Origin: an uncultured Eubacteriales bacterium
GTDB lineage: Bacteria; Bacillota; Clostridia; Christensenellales; CAG-917
Length of the DNA: 64,000 nucleotides
Reading direction: 5' to 3'
Assembly (NCBI GenBank): GCA_900548005.1
Contig: URIZ01000001.1
Span: 216,438-280,437 of the forward strand
Of the stretch, positions 1 through 8,909 are shown piece by piece. The stretch's first letter is position 1. Each line of letters opens with the position of its first letter. The position numbers and the translations under genes were made by a program. The notes under the pieces were generated by a model that saw nothing but the letters and a program-made list of their open reading frames with translations, was not told the origin of the DNA and searched no databases.

Positions 1-1
1 C

Positions 2-505
2 CTTCTCAAGACGGCGACGGGCGAGTTTAGAAAATACTTGCTTTCCTACTATCTCGACATGTTCCGCACCACGCTGTTCAGACAATCCATGTTCAGTGAG
101 TTTGAAGTGATTGCGCACACCATGGTTGAAAACGGCGAGCCTATCACGGCGGATTCGCTGTCCAATGCATATTACGAACTCGACAAGAAATACTATGGCG
201 ATGCGGTGGAGCACAGCGACCTTATCCGCTATGAATGGGCGCGTATTCCGCACTTCTACACAAGTTATTACGTCTACAAGTACGCAACCGGCATCACCAC
301 GGCGGTGTCCATTGCCAACAACATCTTGACAAAGGGCGAAAAGTATTTTGAAAAATACAAGCAATTCTTGTCGGCAGGCGGAAGTTTTCCGCCGCTTGAC
401 ATCATTCGTCTTGCAGACGTCGATCTTGAAAGCGACGTGCCTTACAAGACCGCTATGAAAGAATTTGCGGACACTCTTGACGAGCTTGAAAAATCGTTTG
501 AGTGA
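2..505 (+). CDS. pepF: Oligoendopeptidase F, C-terminal part (5' end outside window)
   Basis: This is the end of a cytoplasmic M3-family zinc oligopeptidase that trims short peptides. The frame is open from base 2, so the true start lies outside the window; the TTG at 38 is only an internal codon. The visible part is the helical C-terminal region: a YYLDMFRTTLFRQSMFSEFE stretch, then the YYELDKKYYGD and IPHFYTSYYVYKYATG segments that are hallmarks of PepF. The HExxH zinc motif lies upstream of the window and cannot be checked. Family assignment is firm for the visible part. Confidence 0.85.
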   Translation, partial: LLKTATGEFRKYLLSYYLDMFRTTLFRQSMFSEFEVIAHTMVENGEPITADSLSNAYYELDKKYYGDAVEHSDLIRYEWARIPHFYTSYYVYKYATGITTAVSIANNILTKGEKYFEKYKQFLSAGGSFPPLDIIRLADVDLESDVPYKTAMKEFADTLDELEKSFE

Positions 506-542
506 GCATACACGATAGGCCTTGAGCCAAACAACTTAACAC

Positions 543-1178
543 ATGAAACTTAATCGTCGAAACCACACAAAATTTGCGCTTGTCGCGCTGACACTCATCG
601 CCTTGTGCGTCCTGCTTTGCGCCTGCTCCGACAGCGGTGAAGACAACGCCACAGTCGTCAGAAACGTATATCTGACGGGCAAGATCGTTTTCACCGACAT
701 TGCAGAGGACACGGCATACGTGCATGTCTCCTTTTCCGGCAAGGGCGACAGCGTCGGAACTGCGACTTGGGCAAGCGGCGAGCAGAATCTCGATTTGTGG
801 TATAGCCTGTCCACAACCACCGTCACTTTCGATCCGTCACGGATATTTAGTGCGGTCAAGCAAGCCGTACCACAAGAAGACCTCAAAAACGAAGACCATA
901 TTTACAATCGCTTGAAAGTGGTCTTGTTGTATGATACTATATATAAATCTATAAAAAGCGACGGTCAGATCTCCAAAAGCGGCAGCACCTACACCCACGT
1001 TTTCAACCTTGACGAGAGCAAGAGCGAGCAATCTTTCACGCTCAGCATGCGCTCGCCGCGTTCGGAAAACTGGTATACGGCGTTGATAGCGGGCGGCATA
1101 GTGCTGTTTGTTGTCGTGACGGGGATTTGTCTAGCTTGCAAGGGTAGATTATGCCAAAAGAAGAAACTAAAAGAGTGA
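543..1178 (+). CDS. Lipoprotein of unknown function with C-terminal membrane anchor
   Basis: I do not recognise this 211-residue protein. It starts with a basic N-terminus, a hydrophobic stretch (about residues 12-25) and a lipobox LLCAC, so Cys is probably lipid-modified after cleavage by signal peptidase II. A second hydrophobic segment near residues 180-200 followed by a Lys/Arg-rich tail (CKGRLCQKKK) looks like a C-terminal membrane anchor, leaving a roughly 150-residue beta-rich domain outside the cell. Having both a lipid anchor and a C-terminal helix is unusual. Its last 28 bases overlap the dnaB start, which suggests translational coupling. Confidence 0.7.
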   Translation: MKLNRRNHTKFALVALTLIALCVLLCACSDSGEDNATVVRNVYLTGKIVFTDIAEDTAYVHVSFSGKGDSVGTATWASGEQNLDLWYSLSTTTVTFDPSRIFSAVKQAVPQEDLKNEDHIYNRLKVVLLYDTIYKSIKSDGQISKSGSTYTHVFNLDESKSEQSFTLSMRSPRSENWYTALIAGGIVLFVVVTGICLACKGRLCQKKKLKE

Positions 1179-2803
1179 CAAGGGGTATGCCCAACAACGT
1201 TGATGCCGAAGCCAACGTTTTAGGCTCTATTCTCATCGACAGCAAATCGGCGGATCTCATCGTTCCGCTTTTGAGTGCCGAGGACTTTTATCTTGCGCAA
1301 AATCGCATGATTTTTGCGGCGATGAAACAGCTTCAAAGCGAAAGCAAGCCCATAGACGTTGTGTCTGTCAGCGACGCTTTGGAAGTGAAAGGACTGCTTG
1401 ACCAGATCGGCTCGGTTGCGTATTTGAGTGACCTTGCAGAAGGAGTCGTGTCCGCCGCAAACGGCGAATATTACGCTCAAATCGTCAAGCGTGACGCGCT
1501 CACGAGAAAGGTTATATCCGCAGGCAACGACATCGCCAAATACGGCTATGAGTGCGAAGACGGCAAGGACGCTTTGGCAAACGCCGAAAAACTTGTCTAT
1601 TCCATCACCGAGCAATCAAGCGAATCCGCGCTCAAAAAGGTGGACGACGCAATTGCCGAGGCTATCAAGAACATCCAAGACGTGCAATCGGGCAACGTGC
1701 CAAAGAACACCGTCTATACGGATTTTCCCACTTTCGATGCGAAAACTCACGGCTTGAAACCGGGCGAAATGGTGCTTATTGCAGCTCGTCCGTCTGTGGG
1801 TAAAACTGCGTTTGCACTAAATATAGCGGCAAACGTTGCGCTCAATCACGGCAAAAAAGTGGCTATCTTCTCGCTGGAAATGCCTTCGGCATTGCTCGCA
1901 AAACGTATGCTCGGCTACATCTCCAAGGTGTCTTTCAACAAGATGGACACTCGCGGAGCATTGAGCGGTGAAGACTACAAGAAGATTATGAACGGCTACA
2001 AAGCCTTGCTTGCAAGCGGCATATACATCGACGACTATTCCATGAACGGTCCGAGCGAAGTGCTTTCAAAATGCCGCCGTCTAAAACGCGAACAAGGGCT
2101 TGACCTTGTTATCATCGACTATTTGCAACTTATGACTTCCAAAGTCAACGGCAAAGCCGCCGAGAGCAGACAAGTGGAAGTGAGTGATATGTCAAGAAAG
2201 ATGAAAATCTATGCAAAGGAACTCGATTGCCCGATTATTCTTCTTTCGCAAATGTCGCGTGGCGTCGAGCAACGTCCCGATCACACGCCCTTGCTTTCGG
2301 ACTTGCGTGAATCGGGCTCTATCGAGCAAGACGCGGACGTTGTCGTGTTCTTGAACAATCCGCACAAATACAACCAAGCTTTGCCCGAAAACGAAGTCAT
2401 TCTTGACGTGAAAAAGAACAGAAACGGTCCTATCGGCGAAATCAAGCTCGACTGGGACGGCTCTACGACCACGTTCAAAGAAATGGTGGATCAAAACGCA
2501 AACACCACCGAATACGCCTATCAAGAGAACAAGACGGACGACGAAGACAAGGTGGCGGACATCAAGTCCATATCTCAAGTGGCCGAAGAGTTGCACGAAG
2601 TTGCGGCAAACAAAGACGATATGCCTTTTGACACGCCGTCAAGCGACGAGCCTATGCCGTTTGAAGACGCGCCCGCTCCCGATGACAGCGACATCCCCGC
2701 GCCGAGCGATGAAGATATGCCGTTTGACGAAGACGCTGATGACGAATACATCGACGATGATGACGAATACGTTGACAGCGACGACGAAGATATGCCGTTT
2801 TGA
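1151..2803 (+). CDS. dnaB: Replicative DNA helicase DnaB with SSB-like acidic tail
   Basis: Hexameric 5'-3' helicase of the replication fork. The N-terminal domain (about residues 12-115, opening PNNVDAEANVLGSIL) binds primase in the family. The RecA-like domain carries Walker A RPSVGKTA at about 213-220, the DYLQLM Walker B segment, and SQMSRGVEQRPDHTPLLSDL. The core ends near residue 450, as usual. It is followed by about 100 extra residues rich in Asp/Glu with four MPF motifs (DDMPF, EPMPF, EDMPF and a terminal EDMPF). The last residues, DSDDEDMPF, closely resemble the C-terminal tip of single-stranded DNA-binding protein, which typically ends D-D-D-[ILM]-P-F. This tail is not part of typical DnaB. 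The gene overlaps the preceding lipoprotein gene. Confidence 0.95.
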   Translation: MPKEETKRVTRGMPNNVDAEANVLGSILIDSKSADLIVPLLSAEDFYLAQNRMIFAAMKQLQSESKPIDVVSVSDALEVKGLLDQIGSVAYLSDLAEGVVSAANGEYYAQIVKRDALTRKVISAGNDIAKYGYECEDGKDALANAEKLVYSITEQSSESALKKVDDAIAEAIKNIQDVQSGNVPKNTVYTDFPTFDAKTHGLKPGEMVLIAARPSVGKTAFALNIAANVALNHGKKVAIFSLEMPSALLAKRMLGYISKVSFNKMDTRGALSGEDYKKIMNGYKALLASGIYIDDYSMNGPSEVLSKCRRLKREQGLDLVIIDYLQLMTSKVNGKAAESRQVEVSDMSRKMKIYAKELDCPIILLSQMSRGVEQRPDHTPLLSDLRESGSIEQDADVVVFLNNPHKYNQALPENEVILDVKKNRNGPIGEIKLDWDGSTTTFKEMVDQNANTTEYAYQENKTDDEDKVADIKSISQVAEELHEVAANKDDMPFDTPSSDEPMPFEDAPAPDDSDIPAPSDEDMPFDEDADDEYIDDDDEYVDSDDEDMPF

Positions 2804-2823
2804 CACGCAAAAAAAATATAAAG

Positions 2824-2850
2824 ACAGCATCCGAAGCGGTGCTGTTTTTT
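2824..2850 (+). terminator. Rho-independent terminator after dnaB
   Basis: A short ACAGCA/TGCTGT stem with a 10-base loop is followed directly by a T run. It lies about 20 bases past the dnaB stop codon. Confidence 0.8.
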
Positions 2851-2892
2851 ATTGTCTAAAAACATAGTTTTTTGAAAAAACATACCGAAAAA

Positions 2893-3008
2893 AGATTTGA
2901 AGTTTGTCTGCGACAAGTGAAGTTGTCGGGGACAGTGAAGTTTGCTATGCGAGTGAAGTTTGCTTACGCAAGTGAAGTTTGCTTACGCAAGTGACGTTCG
3001 CTACTTAG
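2893..3008 (+). repeat. Array of GTGAAGTT units separated by micro-hairpins
   Basis: Five TGAAGTT units plus a sixth TGACGTT variant recur with a period of about 18-20 bases. The 10-12 base spacers differ from one another, but each is a tiny inverted repeat: TTGTC/GACAA, TTGTC/GACA, TTGC/GCGA (one G-T pair) and TTGC/GCAA twice. The array fills the gap between the dnaB terminator and yqfC. No ORF fits it. The gap 2851-3185 holds nothing else that I can see. Confidence 0.75.
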
Positions 3009-3185
3009 AATACCGCTTTTGAACAACAGTATCCATCAAAACCGCTCATAAACGCCTGACGAAACCTTTGAAAAACATTGCCGAAAATGTTGATAGAACA
3101 CACGATTATTTTGAAAATGCCATTGCAAAAAAACAATAATGATTGCTCGGGGCATAAAGACGATTTTGTCGCAATAAAATTTTGT

Positions 3186-3437
3186 ATGTTTAAGGATGAA
3201 ATCAAGGACAAATTGAAGATAAACAACGTGGTCTTGCCGTACGTTGTGACTTTGACAAGCGGAAAAACAGTGATAAGCGGAGTGAAAAAAGTGCTTGTGG
3301 CAAAGGACGACGAGATTGCAATCAGCGTGTCTTCTTGCGTTGTCAGAGTGCTCGGAAAGGGACTTGAAATTGCGCAAATCGGCGGTGGAGAAGCATATAT
3401 CAAGGGTGAAACGGCAGGAGTGAGTTTTGAAAAATAG
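3186..3437 (+). CDS. yqfC: Sporulation protein YqfC (YabP/YqfC family)
   Basis: Small sporulation protein of the YabP/YqfC family, placed directly before yqfD as in Bacilli and Clostridia; it is expressed in the mother cell in B. subtilis. I chose ATG 3186 (83 residues, MFKDEIKDKLK) because it gives about the usual length; the frame stays open upstream to ATG 3078 and neither start has a convincing ribosome binding site. The repeated short beta-strand pattern (VVLPYVVTLTSGKTVISGV, then VSSCVVRVLGKGLEIAQI) fits the family. The gene overlaps yqfD by 11 bases. The family call rests on fold pattern plus position. Confidence 0.8.
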   Translation: MFKDEIKDKLKINNVVLPYVVTLTSGKTVISGVKKVLVAKDDEIAISVSSCVVRVLGKGLEIAQIGGGEAYIKGETAGVSFEK

Positions 3438-4773
3438 AATGTCGAAAACAAAAAGCGTCAAAAGTGAAAACAGCGTGTTAGATACAAGAAAAAAGCGTGC
3501 AAATCGCAGATTGAAAAAGGAAGGAGTCGCACTTGTTGACCAAAGGGGCAAAAAGCCGAAAAACAAGGGGAAATCAAAGGGGCAAAAGGACGCTTTTGTC
3601 AACGGAAACAAGCAAAAAGACACGGTTAGAGTTCACAAAAAGCCAAATATGCTTGCCACTCTCAGAGCGAGAGTGGGCGCGTCCACGATCATTGTGCGTG
3701 GAGAAAACTCGCAAAGGGCAATCGGAGCGGTGATGAAGATATGCCGAGTGGACGGCGTAAAGACAAGTCAAGACGGCTGCACGTTTGTTGTCAAATCAAA
3801 ACATTTGAGCAAGATTATTGCATTATTAGATAACTTATGTTATGATTATAAAATAATTGATAATAGAGGTATTGCGCCCTATGCGCTGAGCGTTGCGATG
3901 CGTCCCGGCTTGCTTGTGGGGCTGATGATAGCTCTATCGGCAATCATCGTTTTGTCGCAATTTGTCACGCGCGTGAGCGTGTCGGGCGCAGGCGCGAATT
4001 TGCCTGCAGCTCTAAAAAACGAGATTTGCGCCATACTAAACCAAAGCGGAGTCAAGGTGGGCGCAAAGACTTGCGACGTGGACGAAAAAGCCTTGCAAGA
4101 CAAGATCCTTGCGCTTGACGGCGTTGCGTTTGCAAGCGTCAAAAAGAAAGGCTCGGCGGTGAGCGTTGTGGTGAAACAAGCTCTGCCTCAGGACTTTTCG
4201 TTTGTGACCGACGGCGAACTGGTGAAAGCCGCAAAACGCGCCGTTGTGACCAGAATCGTTGTGACGGGCGGCACGGCGGTGAAGAAATACGGCGACGTGG
4301 TTTCACCCGGGGACGTGCTTATTGACGGGTACGTCGAATACGGCGATGACAAGATCCCCGTCAAAGCGAGCGGCTATGCCTTTGGCAAAGTGTATCACAC
4401 ACTTTCGGTGTTCTTTGCAAACGAGAGCGTGAGATGCGTGCGAAAAGACACGAAAACGCTCGTGCGCTACGCCATGTTCGGCAAAACGCCCAAGCTGCCC
4501 CAATCGCCCTTTGAAAAATACGAGCTGAAAACAAGCGTGCAAGAGTTCGGATTTTTGTTGCCGATACGCATATACCGCTTTGAGTATACGGCGATAGAAG
4601 AGATAAAAGAGCGCAACGACAAGAGCGTGGACGAGATGAAGAAAATCGCATTTTCTCGTCTTTGCGGCGAGCTTAAACAGAGCGTAAAGGTGCTTGACGT
4701 CTACTATGACGTGCAAAAGGGTGACAACGGAGTTTCCGTCACGGTGACTTTGGAAGCGGAAGAAAGGATATGA
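3427..4773 (+). CDS. yqfD: Sporulation protein YqfD
   Basis: Membrane protein of the sporulation programme. TTG 3427 is preferred as start because AGGAG sits six bases upstream; ATG 3439 lies too far from it. At 448 residues it is longer than the usual roughly 400, because of an N-terminal extension of about 60 residues made almost wholly of Lys, Arg, Ser and Asn. Then comes the YqfD core: a small N-terminal domain (about 75-140), one membrane segment (GLLVGLMIALSAIIVLSQF), a POTRA-like region, and a C-terminal domain ending in VTVTLEAEERI. It overlaps yqfC and, by ATGA, phoH, so the three are probably co-translated. Confidence 0.9.
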   Translation: MKNRMSKTKSVKSENSVLDTRKKRANRRLKKEGVALVDQRGKKPKNKGKSKGQKDAFVNGNKQKDTVRVHKKPNMLATLRARVGASTIIVRGENSQRAIGAVMKICRVDGVKTSQDGCTFVVKSKHLSKIIALLDNLCYDYKIIDNRGIAPYALSVAMRPGLLVGLMIALSAIIVLSQFVTRVSVSGAGANLPAALKNEICAILNQSGVKVGAKTCDVDEKALQDKILALDGVAFASVKKKGSAVSVVVKQALPQDFSFVTDGELVKAAKRAVVTRIVVTGGTAVKKYGDVVSPGDVLIDGYVEYGDDKIPVKASGYAFGKVYHTLSVFFANESVRCVRKDTKTLVRYAMFGKTPKLPQSPFEKYELKTSVQEFGFLLPIRIYRFEYTAIEEIKERNDKSVDEMKKIAFSRLCGELKQSVKVLDVYYDVQKGDNGVSVTVTLEAEERI

Positions 4774-5741
4774 AAACGCAAAAAGAAAAGCAGTTTGAAA
4801 AATACGAAACCATGATGAGCGTGTTCGGCGAGCTTGACGAGAACATCGAAAAGCTGACGGACGCTTTTGACGTGGACGTTTTTGCGCTTGGCACGAGCGT
4901 GAAAGTCAGCGGCGAAGAAAAGGACGTTGACGGCGCGATTCGAGCGATAGACGCGCTTGAAAAGTTGTGCAAGACTCAGCCGCTCAATGCTCAGACGGTG
5001 AATATGGTCATCGGCTATGCAAAAGCCGGGCGCGACTTTGACGTTGCGGATCTCATGGGCACGGTTGCGATCACGGCGCGCGGCAAAATCATCCGTCCAA
5101 AGACGCTCGGACAGAAGAAATACGTTGACTCAATCAAGAAAAACAGCATTGTGTTCGGCGTCGGACCTGCGGGCACGGGCAAGACGTATCTTGCGGTTGC
5201 GCTTGCGGTGTACGCGCTCAAAAATCACGAGATTGACAAGATTATACTCACTCGCCCCGCCGTTGAAGCAGGCGAAAAACTCGGCTTTTTGCCCGGGGAT
5301 TTGACGGAAAAAGTCGATCCCTATCTCAGACCGCTGTTTGACGCTCTTCAAGAGATGATGGGACAGGACGCATACTCAAAGCATATCGAGCGCGGCAGCA
5401 TAGAGATTGCGCCGCTTGCGTATATGAGGGGCAGGACGCTCTCAAACAGTTTCATCATTCTTGACGAGGCGCAAAACACCACCAAAGAGCAGATGAAGAT
5501 GTTTCTCACTCGCATGGGTGAAAACTCGCGCATAGTGGTGACGGGCGACATAACGCAAATCGACTTGCCCAAGAGTGTGAAAAGCGGGCTTATCGACGCA
5601 CTTGACGTGCTAAAAGACGTTGAGGGCATAGACATTGTCAGGTTGACGGCAAAAGACGTGGTCAGACACGAGCTTGTCACAAGAATAATTCAAGCATACG
5701 AAAAAGCAGAATCGCACACCAAAGCCGACGAGCAGGAGTGA
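4770..5741 (+). CDS. phoH: PhoH-like ATPase
   Basis: PhoH/YbeZ family P-loop ATPase, linked in other bacteria to ribosome and RNA metabolism together with YbeY. It has 323 residues. An N-terminal small RNA-binding-like region (about 20-75) precedes the ATPase core: Walker A GPAGTGKT at about 132-139, Walker B FIILDEAQNT, and the sensor-like RIVVTGDITQIDLP. The start codon overlaps the yqfD stop (ATGA). The neighbouring ybeY two genes downstream matches the functional pairing seen elsewhere. Confidence 0.95.
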   Translation: MKTQKEKQFEKYETMMSVFGELDENIEKLTDAFDVDVFALGTSVKVSGEEKDVDGAIRAIDALEKLCKTQPLNAQTVNMVIGYAKAGRDFDVADLMGTVAITARGKIIRPKTLGQKKYVDSIKKNSIVFGVGPAGTGKTYLAVALAVYALKNHEIDKIILTRPAVEAGEKLGFLPGDLTEKVDPYLRPLFDALQEMMGQDAYSKHIERGSIEIAPLAYMRGRTLSNSFIILDEAQNTTKEQMKMFLTRMGENSRIVVTGDITQIDLPKSVKSGLIDALDVLKDVEGIDIVRLTAKDVVRHELVTRIIQAYEKAESHTKADEQE

Positions 5742-5760
5742 CGATTTTTGGAGAAAACCT

Positions 5761-7248
5761 ATGATAGACGACATTAAAGACATATCAAGAGTCGAGAAAG
5801 AAAAGGCGATCGCAAGGCACAAAAGAGCGACGTATTTTTGGCAATGTATCGCGACGGCGATTGTGTTTGCCGTTGCAATGACGCTGTTTTCGCTCTTTAT
5901 GATCGGCAATTTCAAGGCGGCGTTCACCGTGAAGAATGCGCTTGCCACGACGGGAAGAATGATTATCGCAGTCGGGATGATGATTTTTCTCATGGCGGGC
6001 GTATACAGGTTTACGGGCGCAAAAGGCACAAGCACGAGAGATTTTCACCTGACGGCAATCATGGTGCTTGTCACTTTTTTCATCTCGATAACCGCCGCCG
6101 TGAAGTTCAACGAATACGCAATGCCCATTGCGCTTGCAACGCTTGTTTTGATAGAGCTTATCGACAGACGCACGTCCACTTTGGCAACCGCCGTGCTGTC
6201 AATACTCATCGTGGCGGCGTTTATGATCGACACCGTCAGATTTGACCTTGCGGTGATCATGGCAAGCGTGATTTGCAACGCACTTTGCGCAGTGCTTGTG
6301 GATTTTTATGAGAAAAAGCACCTTACAAGGCTCAAATTCTTGCTCGTGTCCATGGCAACGCCCCTTCTTATGCAACCGCTCGTTCTGTTGTTCACGCTCT
6401 TGTCCAAGGACGTGGGCATCAACCTTTTGTGGCACGTGGTGTGGTCGTACGGCGCAAACGTTGCGGCATCGCTCATTTTTATGCCGCTTGTGGCAATATT
6501 CGAAGGCATGTTCAACATCGCGGACGATTTCAGGCTCAACGAGCTTTGCAATCTGTCCAACCCCTTGCTCAAACGCCTTGCGAGCGAAGCGCCGGGCACT
6601 TTCAACCACTCGCTTGTCGTGGGCAACCTTGCAGAAGCGTGCGCAACCGCAATAGGCGAAAATCCCAATATGGCAAGATGCGCCGCCTACTATCACGATA
6701 TAGGCAAGCTCAAAGCCCCCATCTATTTCAGCGAAAACCAATCTTCCTACAATCCGCACGACGAGCTTATCCCCGAAGTGAGCGTGAGCATGATCACGTC
6801 GCACACGCTCTTTGGCGAGATACTCGCAAAGCAAAACAGGCTGCCAAAAGAGATTGTGGCAATTTGCCGCGAGCACCACGGCACGTCGCCTGTGGGATAT
6901 TTCTATCGCAAGGCTCTCACCTTGAAAGAAGAAGGGGATCTTGCCGTTGACAAATACACCTACGCCGGTCCAAAACCGCAGACCAAGATCGCCGCAATAA
7001 TCATGATTGCCGACACCATCGAGGCGGCAATGCGCGCGTATATGCCCGACACCAAGGAAGAGTTCGAGGCAAGAATCAACAAGCTCGTGGACGAGAAAAT
7101 CGAGCTGCGCCAATTTGACGAATGTCCGATCACTATGGGCGATATCGCAACAATCAAACGCACGATCATCGAAGTGCTGCCGTCCATTCATCATAGCCGC
7201 GTGAGCTACGACAAGAAGAAGAAAGAAAACACTTTCGCAAAAAACTGA
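5761..7248 (+). CDS. pgpH: 7TM-HD phosphohydrolase, PgpH family, lacking the large extracellular domain
   Basis: Predicted cyclic-di-AMP phosphodiesterase of the PgpH/YqfF family. About eight membrane helices fill residues 25-250, followed by the cytoplasmic HD domain: FNHSLVV near 281, H312-D313 in YYHDIGKL, ENQSSYNPHDEL, and the C-terminal IHHSRVSY. In typical PgpH (about 700 residues) helix 1 is followed by a large 7TMR-HDED extracellular domain. Here, with 495 residues in total, helix 1 (about 25-48) and helix 2 (about 65-82) are joined by only some 16 residues, so the sensory domain is missing. The catalytic residues are intact. The start follows phoH by 19 bases. Confidence 0.9.
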   Translation: MIDDIKDISRVEKEKAIARHKRATYFWQCIATAIVFAVAMTLFSLFMIGNFKAAFTVKNALATTGRMIIAVGMMIFLMAGVYRFTGAKGTSTRDFHLTAIMVLVTFFISITAAVKFNEYAMPIALATLVLIELIDRRTSTLATAVLSILIVAAFMIDTVRFDLAVIMASVICNALCAVLVDFYEKKHLTRLKFLLVSMATPLLMQPLVLLFTLLSKDVGINLLWHVVWSYGANVAASLIFMPLVAIFEGMFNIADDFRLNELCNLSNPLLKRLASEAPGTFNHSLVVGNLAEACATAIGENPNMARCAAYYHDIGKLKAPIYFSENQSSYNPHDELIPEVSVSMITSHTLFGEILAKQNRLPKEIVAICREHHGTSPVGYFYRKALTLKEEGDLAVDKYTYAGPKPQTKIAAIIMIADTIEAAMRAYMPDTKEEFEARINKLVDEKIELRQFDECPITMGDIATIKRTIIEVLPSIHHSRVSYDKKKKENTFAKN

Positions 7249-7249
7249 T

Positions 7250-7720
7250 ATGATACGTATTTCGGGTGCAAACCTACAAGAAAAAATGCTCGTCAAGAAG
7301 GTGGAGAAAGCCACCTTCAAGCATTTGGGGCAAAAGGATTTTTTTCTTATCGACATCACGGTTGTCGATGAAAAAACAATCAAAGATCTCAACGCAAGCG
7401 CAAGGGGAGTGGACAAAGTGACGGACGTGTTGAGTTTTCCGTGCTTTGAAAAGCTCGATTTGCCCGTTGAACAATCAAAGTTTTGCGAATGTGACTATGA
7501 CGGCTCGAAGGTGCTGCTCGGCTCTATCATGATTTGCCGCAAGCGCGCCGAAGATCAGGCAAAAGAGTACGGTCACTCCTATGCAAGAGAGCTCGGCTTT
7601 TTGGCTTGCCACGGCTTTTTGCACATCTTGGGGTTCGACCACATCGATCCCGATGATGAAAAAGTGATGATTGCTCACCAAAAAGCAATCATGGACAAGG
7701 TCGGATTGAAACGAAATTAA
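7250..7720 (+). CDS. ybeY: Endoribonuclease YbeY
   Basis: Zinc metalloprotein needed for 16S rRNA 3'-end maturation and ribosome quality control in other bacteria. It has 156 residues. The signature HGFLHILGFDH near residue 122 supplies the three metal-binding histidines; upstream are VTDVLSFP and the conserved LGSIMIC strand. It starts one base after the pgpH stop, so it is surely in the same transcript. The order pgpH-ybeY-era is standard for Bacillota, although the diacylglycerol kinase and cytidine deaminase genes often found here are absent. Confidence 0.95.
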   Translation: MIRISGANLQEKMLVKKVEKATFKHLGQKDFFLIDITVVDEKTIKDLNASARGVDKVTDVLSFPCFEKLDLPVEQSKFCECDYDGSKVLLGSIMICRKRAEDQAKEYGHSYARELGFLACHGFLHILGFDHIDPDDEKVMIAHQKAIMDKVGLKRN

Positions 7721-7857
7721 GCAATAATTAATGTGGGCAATCTACAATGAATTGACGATTGACAAAATCAAGCGATGACCAATCGACAAAAATCGATAAT
7801 CAACGGAAAAACAATAGAGAAACAACAGACAAAAATATCTTTACAAAGGAAAAGTAT

Positions 7858-8763
7858 ATGAATTTCAAAAGCGGTTTTATCTGCATAGCGGGGCTTGCCA
7901 ACGCGGGCAAATCGACGCTCACCAACGCACTTGTCGGCGAGAAGGTGTCCATTGTGTCTTGGCGTCCCCAAACCACCAGAAACAAACTTCTCGGCATCAT
8001 CAACGGCGACGACTATCAGATGGTGCTTATCGACACGCCCGGCATCCACAAGGCGCGCAATCACCTTGGCGAATACATGATGCAGGCGGTGGAAAACTCG
8101 CTCAAAGACGTTGACGGCGTTGTGTACGTCATTGACGCGGCAAAGGGCATGCAAAAGGAAGACTACGAGTTTCTTGAAAAGAACGCAAAGAAAGCTCCCG
8201 TCGTGGTTGCGCTCAACAAAGAAGATTGCGTGACGAGAGAGACCATGCTTTTCAGCCTTCAAAAGCTCAACGGAATAGAGGGCATACGAGCAATCGTGCC
8301 TATTTCCGCAAAGAAAGGCGACAATCTCGAGCCGCTTATGAAGGAACTTGTCGAGCTTCTCCCCGAAGGCGCAAAGATGTATCCCGACGATATGTACACC
8401 GAGAGCAGCATGCGTTTTATGGCGACCGAGATCATACGCGAAAAAGCGTTGTATCTTCTCGACAAAGAAGTGCCCTACGGCATCGGCGTGTATATCAACA
8501 AGTTTCAAGAAAGAGAAGATCAACCCATCGTTGACATCGACGCGGACATCATTTGCGAAAAGCAATCGCACAAGGCAATCGTCATAGGCAAGGGCGGCGA
8601 GATGCTCAAACAAATCGCAACCAAAGCAAGAAAAGACCTTGAACAAATGATTGGCGAACAAGTCTTTCTCACTCTGTATGTGAGAGTCAAAGACGAATGG
8701 CGCGACGACGACCGCATCATGCGCGAGCTCGGATATGACCTAAAAGCCTTGAAAAAGGACTGA
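7858..8763 (+). CDS. era: GTPase Era
   Basis: Essential GTPase that binds the 3' end of 16S rRNA during 30S assembly. ATG 7858 is the right start: AAAGGA lies just upstream, and it gives 301 residues, the normal size. GTPase motifs: G1 GLANAGKST (12-20), switch RPQTTRNK, G3 DTPGIH, G4 NKED. The C-terminal KH domain shows IVIGKGGEMLKQI. The 137 bases between ybeY and era hold no gene that I can see; the frame is open upstream but without a binding site. Confidence 0.96.
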   Translation: MNFKSGFICIAGLANAGKSTLTNALVGEKVSIVSWRPQTTRNKLLGIINGDDYQMVLIDTPGIHKARNHLGEYMMQAVENSLKDVDGVVYVIDAAKGMQKEDYEFLEKNAKKAPVVVALNKEDCVTRETMLFSLQKLNGIEGIRAIVPISAKKGDNLEPLMKELVELLPEGAKMYPDDMYTESSMRFMATEIIREKALYLLDKEVPYGIGVYINKFQEREDQPIVDIDADIICEKQSHKAIVIGKGGEMLKQIATKARKDLEQMIGEQVFLTLYVRVKDEWRDDDRIMRELGYDLKALKKD

Positions 8764-8909
8764 CGGCATAATAGCAAAACGCAGAGATATGCAAACATTT
8801 GCCGCTTTTTGAGCAAACGCTCGGCGCGCGGCAAATTCGAGTAAACACAAGGCAAAAGAAAAACGGCGAATAGGCGAATAGAAAAGTCGATTTTGCGCAA
8901 TCTACAATT

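Noticed and set aside
2893..3008. CRISPR array
   Set aside because: The constant units are only 8 bases, spacers are 10-12 bases and self-complementary, and no cas genes are present.
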